The notes beneath the pieces are model-generated. The model did no database searches. It worked only from the letters and a program-made list of their open reading frames with translations, and was not told the origin of the DNA. 64,000 nucleotides of DNA from Bacteroidota bacterium (GTDB lineage: Bacteria; Bacteroidota; Bacteroidia; Bacteroidales; Lentimicrobiaceae), in assembly GCA_009773455.1 (NCBI GenBank), contig WSXU01000006.1, positions 62,001-126,000 on the forward strand, given 5' to 3'. Each line of letters opens with the position of its first letter. The first letter of the stretch is position 1. Below are positions 17,671 to 26,771 of the stretch, one piece after another. The position numbers were made by a program, and so were the translations under genes.

Positions 17671-19701
17671 TTAAGCTTTTCCATTGGCCTTGAGCAATTC
17701 CTGCAAAGAGAAAAGCTCGTCACGAAGCCTGGCAGCCTCAATAAAGTCAAGTTCTTTTGCCGATTTTTCCATGGATTTCCTGGTCTGGCTGATAGCTTTT
17801 TCAAGTTGTTCTGCACTCATGTACCTGACAACAGGGTCTGCAGCCAGGTTTACATTCTCATTTTCAATATATGCTTTGGCAGGGCGGTGCGATGAGTCAG
17901 CTACTGCGGTCTGACCCATGATTGAACTCGTAGAACGGACGATCTGCCTGGGAGTAATGTTATGTTCTGTATTGTAGGCTATCTGCTTCAGCCTTCTTCT
18001 GGCTGTTTCATCCATAGCCCTGCGCATTGAATCCGTAATCTTGTCTGCATAAAGAATTACCTTACTGTTGATGTTACGGGCAGCACGCCCGGCGGTCTGC
18101 GTCAGTGACCTTTCCGAACGCAGAAAACCTTCCTTATCGGCATCGAGAATGGCCACAAGAGATACCTCAGGCAGGTCGAGGCCTTCACGGAGCAGGTTAA
18201 CCCCGATCAGTACATCAAAGATACCCAGCCTCAGGTCGCGAAGGATTTCAACACGTTCAATCGTATCCACATCGGAATGGATATACCTGCATTTTACGTC
18301 AAGTCGTGTTAAATATTTGGTCAGCTCTTCTGCCATCCGTTTGGTAAGTGTTGTAACAAGAATGCGTCCACCAGCCTTAATTGTCCTGTCTACCTCATCG
18401 AGCAGGTCGTCAACCTGATTAACACTGGGTCTGACTTCCACAGGGGGGTCAATCAATCCCGTTGGCCGGATGAGTTGTTCAACCACCACACCTTCCGATT
18501 TCTGAAGCTCAAAATCAGCCGGGGTAGCACTAACGTAAATGGTTTGTCCGGTAAGCCCTTCAAATTCTTCAAATTTCAGGGGACGGTTATCCATGGCCGA
18601 GGGCAGGCGGAAACCATATTCGACGAGGGTAGTTTTACGTGACCTGTCGCCCCCATACATTGCCCTGATCTGAGAAACAGTCACATGGCTCTCATCAATG
18701 ACCATGATAAAGTCATCAGGGAAGTAATCAAGCAGACAGAAAGGCCTGGAACCTGTTGCCCGTCCGTCGAAATACCTGGAGTAGTTTTCAATACCTGAAC
18801 AATATCCGAGTTCCCGCATCATTTCCATATCGTAGGTTACGCGGTCTTCGAGCCTTCGGGCTTCCAGCGGTTTGCCATTTTCTGAAAAGTAATCTACCTG
18901 CTTTCTCAGGTCCGATTGAATCTCCTGGATCGAATCCTTCATCTTTTCTCTTGAAGTAACGAAAATATTGGCAGGGTAGATGTTGATCTGATCAAGTTTT
19001 TCAATGGTCAGACCATCTGTCGGATTAAATGATTCAATGGATTCAATGTTATCGTCCCAGAAGATTATCCTTACAGCATAATCGGCGTAAGCAGGGAAGA
19101 TATCCACCGTATCGCCTTTAACCCTGAAGTTGCCCCGGGTAAAATCGGCTTCTGTCCTGCTATATAGTCCTTCAACAAAATTCCATAATAGTTTGTTCCG
19201 GCTGATCACATCGCCTTTTTTCAAACGGATCACATTGTTGACGAAATCATCCGGGTTGCCGATACCGTAAATGCATGACACAGAGGAAACAACAATGACA
19301 TCGCGACGCCCGGACAAAAGTGATGATGTGGCACTGAGCCTCAGTTTTTCAATTTCATCATTGATCGACAGATCCTTCTCGATGTAGGTATTGGTTGAAG
19401 GAATAAATGCTTCAGGCTGATAATAGTCGTAGTATGACACGAAATACTCTACCGCATTTTCCGGAAAAAACTGCTTGAACTCGCCGTATAATTGTGCAGC
19501 AAGGGTTTTATTATGACTCAGGATAAGGGTTGGCCGGTTCACCTTAGCAATCACATTGGCTATGGTAAAGGTTTTGCCTGAACCGGTCACACCCAGGAGG
19601 ACCTGGGAAGGATCGCCTCTTTCCAGACCCTCAACGAGTTGTTGTATGGCCTGAGGTTGGTCACCGGTAGGCTCAAAGTCAGAAGTCAGCCTGAAATTCA
19701 T
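17671..19701 (-). CDS. uvrB: Excinuclease ABC subunit B
   Basis: 676 residues, the usual UvrB length. Walker A is GVTGSGKT (37-44). The DNA-inserting beta-hairpin region contains YYDYYQPEAFIPSTNTYIEKD-type residues. Helicase motifs include the DESHVT box, IYVSATP and the QTAGRAARN segment. A C-terminal UVR domain (residues ~630-668) binds UvrC. It works with UvrA and UvrC in nucleotide excision repair. A TATTTTTG -7 box lies upstream (19721-19728 on the reverse strand). Confidence 0.97.
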   Translation of the reverse strand: MNFRLTSDFEPTGDQPQAIQQLVEGLERGDPSQVLLGVTGSGKTFTIANVIAKVNRPTLILSHNKTLAAQLYGEFKQFFPENAVEYFVSYYDYYQPEAFIPSTNTYIEKDLSINDEIEKLRLSATSSLLSGRRDVIVVSSVSCIYGIGNPDDFVNNVIRLKKGDVISRNKLLWNFVEGLYSRTEADFTRGNFRVKGDTVDIFPAYADYAVRIIFWDDNIESIESFNPTDGLTIEKLDQINIYPANIFVTSREKMKDSIQEIQSDLRKQVDYFSENGKPLEARRLEDRVTYDMEMMRELGYCSGIENYSRYFDGRATGSRPFCLLDYFPDDFIMVIDESHVTVSQIRAMYGGDRSRKTTLVEYGFRLPSAMDNRPLKFEEFEGLTGQTIYVSATPADFELQKSEGVVVEQLIRPTGLIDPPVEVRPSVNQVDDLLDEVDRTIKAGGRILVTTLTKRMAEELTKYLTRLDVKCRYIHSDVDTIERVEILRDLRLGIFDVLIGVNLLREGLDLPEVSLVAILDADKEGFLRSERSLTQTAGRAARNINSKVILYADKITDSMRRAMDETARRRLKQIAYNTEHNITPRQIVRSTSSIMGQTAVADSSHRPAKAYIENENVNLAADPVVRYMSAEQLEKAISQTRKSMEKSAKELDFIEAARLRDELFSLQELLKANGKA

Positions 19702-19720
19702 CGTTACAGAATGTTTTTCG

Positions 19721-19728
19721 CAAAAATA
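19721..19728 (-). promoter_or_regulatory. Bacteroidota -7 promoter box upstream of uvrB
   Basis: The reverse strand reads TATTTTTG, matching the TAnnTTTG -7 consensus of the Bacteroidota primary sigma factor, 20 bases before the uvrB ATG at 19701. No convincing -33 TTTG is seen at the usual spacing, so support is the -7 match and the position. Confidence 0.5.
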
Positions 19729-19749
19729 CGGTAATTCGCCTTTGCAGGG

Positions 19750-20856
19750 CTAAGGGTTCGTATTAAATCCAAACCCTGCTAATACAGGAAAATGATCTGA
19801 GAGGTAGATTTTCTTTCTGCTGTAACTTCCTGTTTTCAACCTTCTGTCAATCAGAATGTGATCAATCCTTATTGGGTAAATACTCTCACCATAGGTCTTG
19901 TTAAATCCTGAACCGCTGTTTTCTGCAGGGTCATTCATGTTGTTCCTGAGCAGATTGTATGCGTAAGAAGCGGGAGTATCATTAAAATCACCGGCGATGA
20001 TTACCGGATATGGGCAGATCTTTATACTATTCTCTATCATCCATGCCTGATAGGCCCTGGCAGGAAAGGCCTTCCTTAGCTTGGTAATTGTGCCTTTCAG
20101 ATAGGTGAACAGATATTTTATCGCTCCAGGATTGCGGTGAGGTCTTAGCAGTTTTTTTTCGCCAAACAGTTTCACCGATTGGAGATGAATATTATATACC
20201 CTTATTATCCCTTCGGGAAACCGGATGTCCGTAAAGATTCCGCAAATATCCGAATCCATTGTAAATATTGTGCCTCTCTGTTCAATGGGATACCTGGTAG
20301 CCGTCATAAATGTGTAAGTAGTTCCCTTTGATTCTTCATTGAAGTCAGAAATATGCTTGTATTGTAGATCAAGCTCCTTGTTCAGATGATTAAGGTACCG
20401 GGCATGTTTTCTTGATTTCATCGGATATTCCTGCATACAGACGATAGCAGGGGCAAGATCATTCACCATTTCATGCACCATCGCCTGTCGTTCATAACTC
20501 GACTTCCCATTCCGGATACCGGCAAATCCATGCACATTGTAGGTCATAACCAGGTAGTCACCAGGTTTGTTCTTCTTAATACAAAGCGGTAGTGAGAAAT
20601 GTCTCAGCATCATAGGTATGGTAGCAAGAACACAGATCATCAAAACGATAAACCACCATTTTTTTCTGAACAGCAACAGGGCTGTAACCAGGCTGAGTAT
20701 CCAGACTGCAGGAAAGGCAAGACTAATAAAAGCGGCAGGCCAGAAAGCGTATGGATTGATGTATCTGGAAAAGAGACCTGTCAATAATGCCACTCCGAGA
20801 ATTATTGAAGATATTTTTAGTGTGGGAATAAAAAACCTGAAATATATTTTCTTCAT
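19750..20856 (-). CDS. Membrane-anchored endonuclease/exonuclease/phosphatase (EEP) family protein
   Basis: 368 residues. Three hydrophobic helices (about residues 10-90) come first, then an EEP (DNase I-like) domain with YLVMTYNVHGF, IVCMQEYP (catalytic Glu), VIIAGDFNDTP and a final RIDHILID...SDHFPVLAGF. These supply the Asn, Glu, Asp and His residues of the metal-dependent phosphoesterase fold. It is the second gene of a tandem pair and overlaps the upstream paralog by 4 bases (ATGA). Substrates of this membrane-bound branch are not established; DNA, RNA or phospholipid head groups are possible. Confidence 0.85.
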   Translation of the reverse strand: MKKIYFRFFIPTLKISSIILGVALLTGLFSRYINPYAFWPAAFISLAFPAVWILSLVTALLLFRKKWWFIVLMICVLATIPMMLRHFSLPLCIKKNKPGDYLVMTYNVHGFAGIRNGKSSYERQAMVHEMVNDLAPAIVCMQEYPMKSRKHARYLNHLNKELDLQYKHISDFNEESKGTTYTFMTATRYPIEQRGTIFTMDSDICGIFTDIRFPEGIIRVYNIHLQSVKLFGEKKLLRPHRNPGAIKYLFTYLKGTITKLRKAFPARAYQAWMIENSIKICPYPVIIAGDFNDTPASYAYNLLRNNMNDPAENSGSGFNKTYGESIYPIRIDHILIDRRLKTGSYSRKKIYLSDHFPVLAGFGFNTNP

Positions 20857-21998
20857 TCAGGTCTCATTTTTTCAGGAAGGGTAATATAGGTTGAAACAGG
20901 ATAATGGTCCGAAAGAGGAACACGGATCCTCTTAAACCCTGATGATGTCAGTGCCGGATCATGAAGGATATAATCAATCCGGAACGAAGGGAATCTGCCG
21001 GCATATGTCTGACCAAAGCCACTTCCGGATTCTTTGAATGCGTCAGAAAGTCCCCGGGACATTTTATGGTATGTATATGAAGATGGAGTATCGTTGAAGT
21101 CACCGCAAACAATAACCGGATACGGAGATTCCTTTATCTGGTCGGCAACCTGCCTTGCTTCGGAAGCCCTGGAAATAAATGCCTGCTTGAACTTTCTCAG
21201 GATTTTTCTCGAATTTTCAGAAAAGATATCCTGGTCTTCAGCCTGATTGGTCAGTTCCGACACAAATAGGTAATCCTCACGGCTCAGCTGGATTGATTCA
21301 AGATGAATGTTGAAGACACGAATGGTATCGCTTTGATAGACAATGTCATTATATATACAGAAATTTACCGGGTTTCGTTCGAATAAAATAATGTTCGAGG
21401 AGATTACAGGCCAACGGCTATAGGTCGCAATACCAAAAGCCTTGGTTTTTCCCTGATACCTGGCAAATTCTATATGCCTGTACTTCAGACCGGTATATTT
21501 AACAATTGAATCCTCCATATCGGCAGTTCCTTTCCGTCCTGCGTGATATTCCTGCAGGCACAGGATATCAGGTTCAAGTGTTCCTGTAAGTTTAAGAATA
21601 TCTTCTGCTGTTTTGCTGATGCGTTTTGATTGCCAGTTGTATCGATCAAAAATTCTGACATTATAGGAAACCACTTTAATGCTTTTTTCTGTTTTTCCTT
21701 TTTCGTCAGTATTATTGAACTGGATAAAACCGGTTAATCTGGTCCAACAGATAAGCAGGGCAGCCAGAGAAATAAAGAAATACTTTTTCCCTGAAACCAT
21801 CCAGATAAAGATAAACACAACATTTATAAGGGCGAGATAGGGAAAAGCAATACCGGCAAAGGCAAAAATCCAGTATTTATCAGGAGGAATGTAAGCAGCA
21901 AGGTATCCCATAGCAAGTCCTGTCAGGACCATTGCATTGGCTGCGAGAAACAGCTTAGACAGTAAAGAAGTCTTCTTTTTCTTTTCTTTTGCCGTCAT
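20853..21998 (-). CDS. Membrane-anchored endonuclease/exonuclease/phosphatase (EEP) family protein, paralog
   Basis: 381 residues with the same architecture as its downstream neighbour: an N-terminal membrane region of about three helices (residues 15-90), then VVSYNVRIFDRYNW, ILCLQEYHAG, VIVCGDFNDTP and RIDYILHD...LSDHYPVSTYI. The two genes overlap by ATGA, so they are translationally coupled and may act together. This one lies 9 nt downstream of the rhomboid gene at 22008, which suggests a rhomboid-EEP-EEP transcription unit. Confidence 0.85.
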   Translation of the reverse strand: MTAKEKKKKTSLLSKLFLAANAMVLTGLAMGYLAAYIPPDKYWIFAFAGIAFPYLALINVVFIFIWMVSGKKYFFISLAALLICWTRLTGFIQFNNTDEKGKTEKSIKVVSYNVRIFDRYNWQSKRISKTAEDILKLTGTLEPDILCLQEYHAGRKGTADMEDSIVKYTGLKYRHIEFARYQGKTKAFGIATYSRWPVISSNIILFERNPVNFCIYNDIVYQSDTIRVFNIHLESIQLSREDYLFVSELTNQAEDQDIFSENSRKILRKFKQAFISRASEARQVADQIKESPYPVIVCGDFNDTPSSYTYHKMSRGLSDAFKESGSGFGQTYAGRFPSFRIDYILHDPALTSSGFKRIRVPLSDHYPVSTYITLPEKMRPE

Positions 21999-22007
21999 TC
22001 CTGTATG

Positions 22008-22943
22008 CTATTTTTTTTTCTGACTACTTGAGAACAGCAATTCCTTTTCTTCTTTCGTCAGGCTGTCATAACCCGACCTGGATATCTTATCAAGTATTGA
22101 ATCTATTCTCTGTTGTCTTAATAACTTTTCACGGTTATAGTCATCATCTGACAAAGGCCTTCCACCTTTATGCACTTTGAATTTTGACTTTTTTGCCGTT
22201 CCCTGAAAATGAAAATTCTTTTTATTGAAGATTTCAAAAACACGTGTCGGGTCAAATCCGGGTAGCATCTTTACATAACCGAATCCCCACAACGCACCAC
22301 CAAGATGGGCAATATGTCCACCGGCATTTCCTGAATTAATCATCAGCAGGTCAATGGCTATCGTAATTATTGCGATATATTTAATCTTCATCTGGCCCAG
22401 AAATAACAAGTGGACTGTATAATCGGGCACGTAAAAAGCTATCGTGACAACGATCGCAAGTACTGAAGCCGATGCACCCAATGCCAGGGCAGATTCTCTT
22501 GCTATGCTGAAAACAGGGAAGAAATTGAAAGCAGCAATATAAAGTAAAGCACCGGCAATCCCACCAAAAAAATAAGTGCCCAGAAGTTGCCTTTGCGAAA
22601 GATATTGAATAAATATAGCCCCAAACCACCAAAGCCACAACATATTGAACAAAATATGGAAGAAATCGAAATGCAGAAACATGTATGTGATGAGGGTCCA
22701 GGGCCTTTCAATCAAAACCCCGGTATTGGCAGAGACAGCAAAAGCATTCATCAGCCACTCACTGATCAGTGACTTATAACTCCCGGAGAAGGCAGATTCG
22801 GGGCTCGCAAAAAGGAAGGCAAAATTCCTGACAAGTATGGTCACCAGCCAAACGGCAGCATTTACCAGGATAAGCACAGGCAAAGCTTCGCGCCGGCTAA
22901 AAAAAATCCTTATCCTTTCAACGGGTGACAATTGCTGAAACAT
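22008..22943 (-). CDS. Rhomboid family intramembrane serine protease
   Basis: 311 residues with about six membrane helices. The catalytic Ser lies in ALGASASVLA (the GxSx motif) and the His in GHIAHLGGALWGF. YMFLHFDFFHILFNMLWLWWFG carries the conserved HxxxN-type loop. It cleaves membrane-spanning substrates within the bilayer. The C-terminal ~80 residues are a basic cytoplasmic tail rich in Lys. It is immediately upstream of two membrane EEP genes and downstream of a second rhomboid gene (23188), separated by a 244-base gap. Confidence 0.92.
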   Translation of the reverse strand: MFQQLSPVERIRIFFSRREALPVLILVNAAVWLVTILVRNFAFLFASPESAFSGSYKSLISEWLMNAFAVSANTGVLIERPWTLITYMFLHFDFFHILFNMLWLWWFGAIFIQYLSQRQLLGTYFFGGIAGALLYIAAFNFFPVFSIARESALALGASASVLAIVVTIAFYVPDYTVHLLFLGQMKIKYIAIITIAIDLLMINSGNAGGHIAHLGGALWGFGYVKMLPGFDPTRVFEIFNKKNFHFQGTAKKSKFKVHKGGRPLSDDDYNREKLLRQQRIDSILDKISRSGYDSLTKEEKELLFSSSQKKK

Positions 22944-23135
22944 ACTATTTCTATAATTTAAGTAATAAAGCCTGATCAGGAGGGTTCTTCAATAAGTAGC
23001 CTGCATTCAGCATAATCTCTATTGCTAAAATTGTCACCTGAATATCAGCTCTTTAAGCTTATTAGTCCTGATTTCCTTAACCAGACATCAATTTTAATCA
23101 AAAACCAGCCAACAATTGCTCCTCCTGCCTGTAAA

Positions 23136-23184
23136 CTGTTATCTGTTAGTTGTTAACTGTTAACTGTTAACTGTTAACTGTTAA
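23136..23184. repeat. Heptanucleotide tandem repeat (TGTTAAC)n
   Basis: Four exact tandem copies of TGTTAAC occupy 23151-23178, followed by a partial copy to 23184 and preceded by degenerate copies from about 23136. The unit contains the palindrome GTTAAC. The tract begins three bases after the stop codon of the second rhomboid gene (which ends at 23188 on the reverse strand), so it lies in the 3' region of that transcript and in the spacer to the first rhomboid gene. Confidence 0.85.
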
Positions 23185-23187
23185 TCC

Positions 23188-24024
23188 TCATTCCCAGCTA
23201 TTGTAACGGTTAATTTTCCTGTTCCAGTATCTGATAAGGAAAAATCCGAAGATCATTCCGCCAAGGTGAGCAAAATGAGCCACATTATCTCCCGGGTTGT
23301 TGGAAAATCCTAAATATATCTCTGCTGCCCCGTATAGGATTACAAACCACTTCGCCTTGATCGGGAAGAAGAAGTAAAGATAAATCAGTGAATTCGGGAA
23401 CATCATTCCAAAAGCCAGCAAAATTCCGTATACAGCACCTGAAGCCCCGACGGTTGGAACATCCATCTGGATATTTATCAGGTCATTCATGTAACCTGAA
23501 GCCTTATTGATATACTCCCCATTTGTCGGATCCGAGCTCCATGCATTCATAAAGTCGAACAACTGGCTCCTGAATCCTGGAAAATGATCATCAACAAAGG
23601 CGGAAAACAATGCCGGGTCAGGCGACCTCATAACTGCAGCAGCATCGGCCTGAATCCCTGAAATACTAATATACAGTACCAGCATGTGAACCAGGGCTGC
23701 ACCAATCCCTGTGATAAGGTAATATGTCAGAAATCTCTTCCCACCCCATACATTTTCAAGGGTATAGCCAAACATCCACAGAGCAAACATATTGAAAAAG
23801 ATATGCGAAAATCCCCCGTGAAGGAACATATAGGTCACCAACTGAGCAGGATTGAATTTGGCCGAACCGAAGTAATGCATTCCCAGGTAATCGGTAAGGT
23901 CAATATGATAAACCTGTTCGATAGATAGCTGGGCAAGAAAGAACAACCCGTTGATTATCAGAAGGTTTTTGACCACCGGAGGCAACATACTGAAACCCCT
24001 GGGTGAGTATTGTTGTAAGTTCAT
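23188..24024 (-). CDS. Rhomboid family intramembrane serine protease
   Basis: 278 residues, about six or seven membrane helices. The motifs are VGASGAVYGIL (catalytic Ser) and HFAHLGGMIFGF (catalytic His), with YMFLHGGFSHIFFNMFALWMFG as the conserved first-loop region. A large loop (about residues 120-190) between helices 2 and 4 distinguishes it from its neighbour. It lies 13 nt downstream of mutL on the same strand, so the mutL-rhomboid genes probably share a transcript. Substrate unknown. Confidence 0.93.
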   Translation of the reverse strand: MNLQQYSPRGFSMLPPVVKNLLIINGLFFLAQLSIEQVYHIDLTDYLGMHYFGSAKFNPAQLVTYMFLHGGFSHIFFNMFALWMFGYTLENVWGGKRFLTYYLITGIGAALVHMLVLYISISGIQADAAAVMRSPDPALFSAFVDDHFPGFRSQLFDFMNAWSSDPTNGEYINKASGYMNDLINIQMDVPTVGASGAVYGILLAFGMMFPNSLIYLYFFFPIKAKWFVILYGAAEIYLGFSNNPGDNVAHFAHLGGMIFGFFLIRYWNRKINRYNSWE

Positions 24025-24037
24025 GAATCAGTTTCTT

Positions 24038-25867
24038 TTAGTTAAATCTTTTGTCCAGGTCGTCGGTGCCGATAATTACCGTGATTGTTTTGCCGGAAGG
24101 GCTAAGGTTTGGTACCCTGCAGGCAAAGAGATCATCAACCAGCGATTGCATTTCTTCAGTCATCAGTACTTTCCCGGGTCTGATTGCCAGGTTTCTTGCC
24201 ATCGATCTGGCCAGATTGCTCTTCCTGTCAAGTTTCAGGCCGAGTTGGTTCTTTTTGTAATTCTCAAGCACATTTTCGAGAAATTCCTGGATGTTCTCAT
24301 CCGGCAGGTCGGCAGGAGTACCATTGATAATAAAGGTATTTGGCCCGAACGGTTCTATTATAAAGCCAAGCAACGATATTTCACCAAGAAGCTCATTGAC
24401 AAGTTCTGTGTCAGGTGCTGACAATTTAACAGTGTGGGGAAAGAGTTGTTGCTGAGCCATCCCTTTTTTCTGCTCGATCCGGTCCAGATAACGTTCAAAC
24501 AGGATGCGTTCGTGGGCTGCCTGCTGGTCAATAACCATAAGTCCGGATTTGACTTTTGTAATGATGTACCTGTTCTGAAGCTGCATAAATCCCCGGTCAC
24601 CCTGTCCTTCTGTACCGAAATTTGAGCCGATGATCATCGTCTGACCAATGGGTTCTGTTCCGGCTTCCTGTCTTAATCCTTCGTACAACTTCTCCCAATT
24701 GTTGGTATCATTGCTCCTGTAATCAGATCCGGGTGTTAGCCGGAGCTCGGGTTGCGGATTTTTGGTGAAAGGGTTGAATTCAGGATTGATATGAATACCG
24801 GGCGCATTCACCTGTTTGTCTTTCGGAAAATTGAAATTGAAACTCTGTTCTGCATCAAAATCAAGGGTAGAGGAGAGGCTGTATTTTCCTATGGAAGCCC
24901 TGACTGCCGACCTGAGAATGGCATAGATGGTCTGATGGTCCTGGAAATTGACCTCTGTCTTGGTTGGATGAATGTTTATATCGATCTGTGCAGGGTCTAC
25001 CTCCAGAAACAAGAAATAGGAAGGGAAGTATCCTTCCGGGATCAGGTCATGGAATGCTTCTTCCACTGCATGGTTCAAATATGGATGCCTGATGTACCGG
25101 TTGTTGGCAAAAAAGTATTGTTCGCCTTTAGTCTTCCGGGCATTCTCAGGTTTTCCTATAAATCCCGATACTTTAACAACATTGGTTTCCTGATTTACTG
25201 AAATCAGCTTTTCAAAATTAACTGTTCCCATGGCATTGGCTATCCTTTGCTTCAGGCCCGATTTGGGCAACTGGAACAAGGGCTTGCCGTTGTTGGTAAA
25301 ATTGAATGCAATTCCGGGGTTGACCAGGACAACACGTTCAAATTCCTCGATGATGTGCCGGAGCTCTGCAGGATCTGATTTCAGAAAGTTCCTTCTTGCA
25401 GGAACATTGAAAAAAAGATTCTTAATCTGAATGGATGTGCCGGCTGGGCAGGCGCATGGCTGCTGACTTTTTACTGTTGAACCTTCAATGATCAGATGTG
25501 TACCCAGTTCATCTTCGATGCGGCGGGTCTTCATCTCAACCTGCGCAATGGCCGCAATGGATGCCAGGGCTTCACCACGGAAGCCAAAAGTCCTGATCCT
25601 GAACAGATCTTCTGCTGTTTTAATCTTTGATGTAGCATGTCTTTCAAAGCTCATCCTGGCATCGGTCGGCGACATTCCGCATCCATTATCAATGATCTGA
25701 ATCAGTGTTTTACCAGCGTCTTTGATGATCAGCTCAATGGTGTCCCCGCCTGCATCTATGGCATTTTCAAGCAACTCTTTCACAGCCGAGCCCGGCCTCT
25801 GGATTACTTCTCCTGCGGCTATCTGGTTGGCAACTGAATCGGGCAATAGCCTGATGATATCTGACAT
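24038..25867 (-). CDS. mutL: DNA mismatch repair protein MutL
   Basis: 609 residues. The GHKL ATPase domain shows IAAGEVIQRPGSAVKELLENAIDAG, DNGCGM and TFGFRGEALASIAA. The C-terminal dimerisation/endonuclease domain has DQQAAHERILFE, a close match to the DQHA(x)2E(x)4E endonuclease motif, with Gln in place of the His. It couples MutS recognition to strand incision in mismatch repair. A small conserved membrane protein gene lies 21 bases upstream and a rhomboid gene 13 bases downstream. Confidence 0.96.
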   Translation of the reverse strand: MSDIIRLLPDSVANQIAAGEVIQRPGSAVKELLENAIDAGGDTIELIIKDAGKTLIQIIDNGCGMSPTDARMSFERHATSKIKTAEDLFRIRTFGFRGEALASIAAIAQVEMKTRRIEDELGTHLIIEGSTVKSQQPCACPAGTSIQIKNLFFNVPARRNFLKSDPAELRHIIEEFERVVLVNPGIAFNFTNNGKPLFQLPKSGLKQRIANAMGTVNFEKLISVNQETNVVKVSGFIGKPENARKTKGEQYFFANNRYIRHPYLNHAVEEAFHDLIPEGYFPSYFLFLEVDPAQIDINIHPTKTEVNFQDHQTIYAILRSAVRASIGKYSLSSTLDFDAEQSFNFNFPKDKQVNAPGIHINPEFNPFTKNPQPELRLTPGSDYRSNDTNNWEKLYEGLRQEAGTEPIGQTMIIGSNFGTEGQGDRGFMQLQNRYIITKVKSGLMVIDQQAAHERILFERYLDRIEQKKGMAQQQLFPHTVKLSAPDTELVNELLGEISLLGFIIEPFGPNTFIINGTPADLPDENIQEFLENVLENYKKNQLGLKLDRKSNLARSMARNLAIRPGKVLMTEEMQSLVDDLFACRVPNLSPSGKTITVIIGTDDLDKRFN

Positions 25868-25888
25868 ATAAAAGAAGGTCCGGTAAAA

Positions 25889-26149
25889 TTAACGGAAGAA
25901 GATAAAGTATATGATGACGAACGCTGCAACAAGATAGATGTAGAGTGTTCGTTTGGAAATCACATTGTTCCTTTTCTCCCTGATCCTCCATGTTTCCCTG
26001 ATCCTCGAACGCATCCTGTCTGTAATCTGTTCTTCAGGATTGGTATACTTCTTCATCCGCTCTTCCATCTCCTCTTTTTTCTTGTCATAATAAAGAGGCT
26101 TATAATTGAACGGTTTGGGCTTGCGTGTATTAAAGGCAACTATTTTCAT
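25889..26149 (-). CDS. Small conserved single-pass membrane protein of unknown function
   Basis: 86 residues. The N-terminal ~60 residues are charged and probably helical, with KPKPFNYKPLYYD and a Glu/Lys/Arg-rich stretch. Residues ~67-85 form one hydrophobic helix (YIYLVAAFVIIYFIFF) ending at the C-terminus, so it is a tail-anchored type protein. I recall similar short proteins near mutL in other Bacteroidota, which supports this being a real gene, but no function is known to me. It starts ~85 bases after a TATTTTTG box on the reverse strand and probably heads the mutL operon. Confidence 0.75.
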   Translation of the reverse strand: MKIVAFNTRKPKPFNYKPLYYDKKKEEMEERMKKYTNPEEQITDRMRSRIRETWRIREKRNNVISKRTLYIYLVAAFVIIYFIFFR

Positions 26150-26233
26150 ACTATATGATTTTCGGTTGAAAAATGCTGAAAATGAGCAAGAAAAAACCAG
26201 GCTCAGGTCTGAATCAGCAGACTTAACATATTA

Positions 26234-26262
26234 CAAAAATACCACTTTTTTCAATAATTTTG
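26234..26262. promoter_or_regulatory. Divergent -7 promoter boxes between the mutL operon and the groES-like gene
   Basis: On the reverse strand 26234-26241 reads TATTTTTG. On the forward strand 26255-26262 reads TAATTTTG. Both fit TAnnTTTG and point to the mutL-side gene (start 26149) and the groES-like gene (start 26308) respectively. The two boxes lie 13 bases apart. Confidence 0.55.
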
Positions 26263-26307
26263 CCCACGTATTCACCACCTGATTCAGGGTTTAAGTAAAT
26301 TATTCCA

Positions 26308-26691
26308 ATGAAGCCAAATAGTCCTGATACTTTGCAGAGGATACTCGTTGTTGGGGATCGTCTTTTGATAAAGCCACTCACACTATCCCAAAAGTCAAAA
26401 GGGGGTTTGTTTTTACCACCGGGTTACAATGAAAAGGAAGAAATACAGTCGGGTTATGTCCTGAAAACAGGGCCTGGGTACCCCATTCCTGCAACCTATG
26501 AAGAAGATGATCTATGGAAACAACAATCAGGGGAAAACACCAGGTATATTCCACTTCAGGCAAAAGTGGGTGATCTTGCCATTTATCTTCAGAAAGGAGC
26601 CATAGAGATTGTTTATAACGACGAGAAATACTTTATCGTACCCCAGCATTCTGTACTTCTCCTTGAGCGTAATGAAGATATTGTGATCTGA
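26308..26691 (+). CDS. GroES-like co-chaperonin family protein
   Basis: 127 residues with the GroES (Cpn10) pattern: GDRLLIKPLTLSQKSKGGLFLPPG at the start, a mobile-loop-like KGGLFLP, SGYVLKTGPGY, VGDLAIYLQKGA and a final VPQHSVLLLER. It is longer than canonical GroES (about 95), mainly through a central insertion (PATYEEDDLWKQQSGEN). No groEL lies next to it, so it is probably a second, divergent co-chaperonin as found in other Bacteroidota. A TAATTTTG -7 box precedes it and a strong terminator follows. Confidence 0.82.
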   Translation: MKPNSPDTLQRILVVGDRLLIKPLTLSQKSKGGLFLPPGYNEKEEIQSGYVLKTGPGYPIPATYEEDDLWKQQSGENTRYIPLQAKVGDLAIYLQKGAIEIVYNDEKYFIVPQHSVLLLERNEDIVI

Positions 26692-26706
26692 TAGGATAAA
26701 GATGGT

Positions 26707-26747
26707 AAAAAAAACCACCTTCATGTTACGCATGAAGGTGGTTTTTT
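26707..26747. terminator. Bidirectional intrinsic terminator
   Basis: A long inverted repeat (arms 26709-26725 and 26731-26747; core ACCACCTTCATG) with a 5-nt loop is flanked by an A-run on the left and a T-run on the right. It therefore works in both directions between the convergent groES-like gene (ends 26691) and the membrane protein gene (ends 26772). Confidence 0.9.
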
Positions 26748-26771
26748 AATGGATAAAAGTATTTTTAACAA

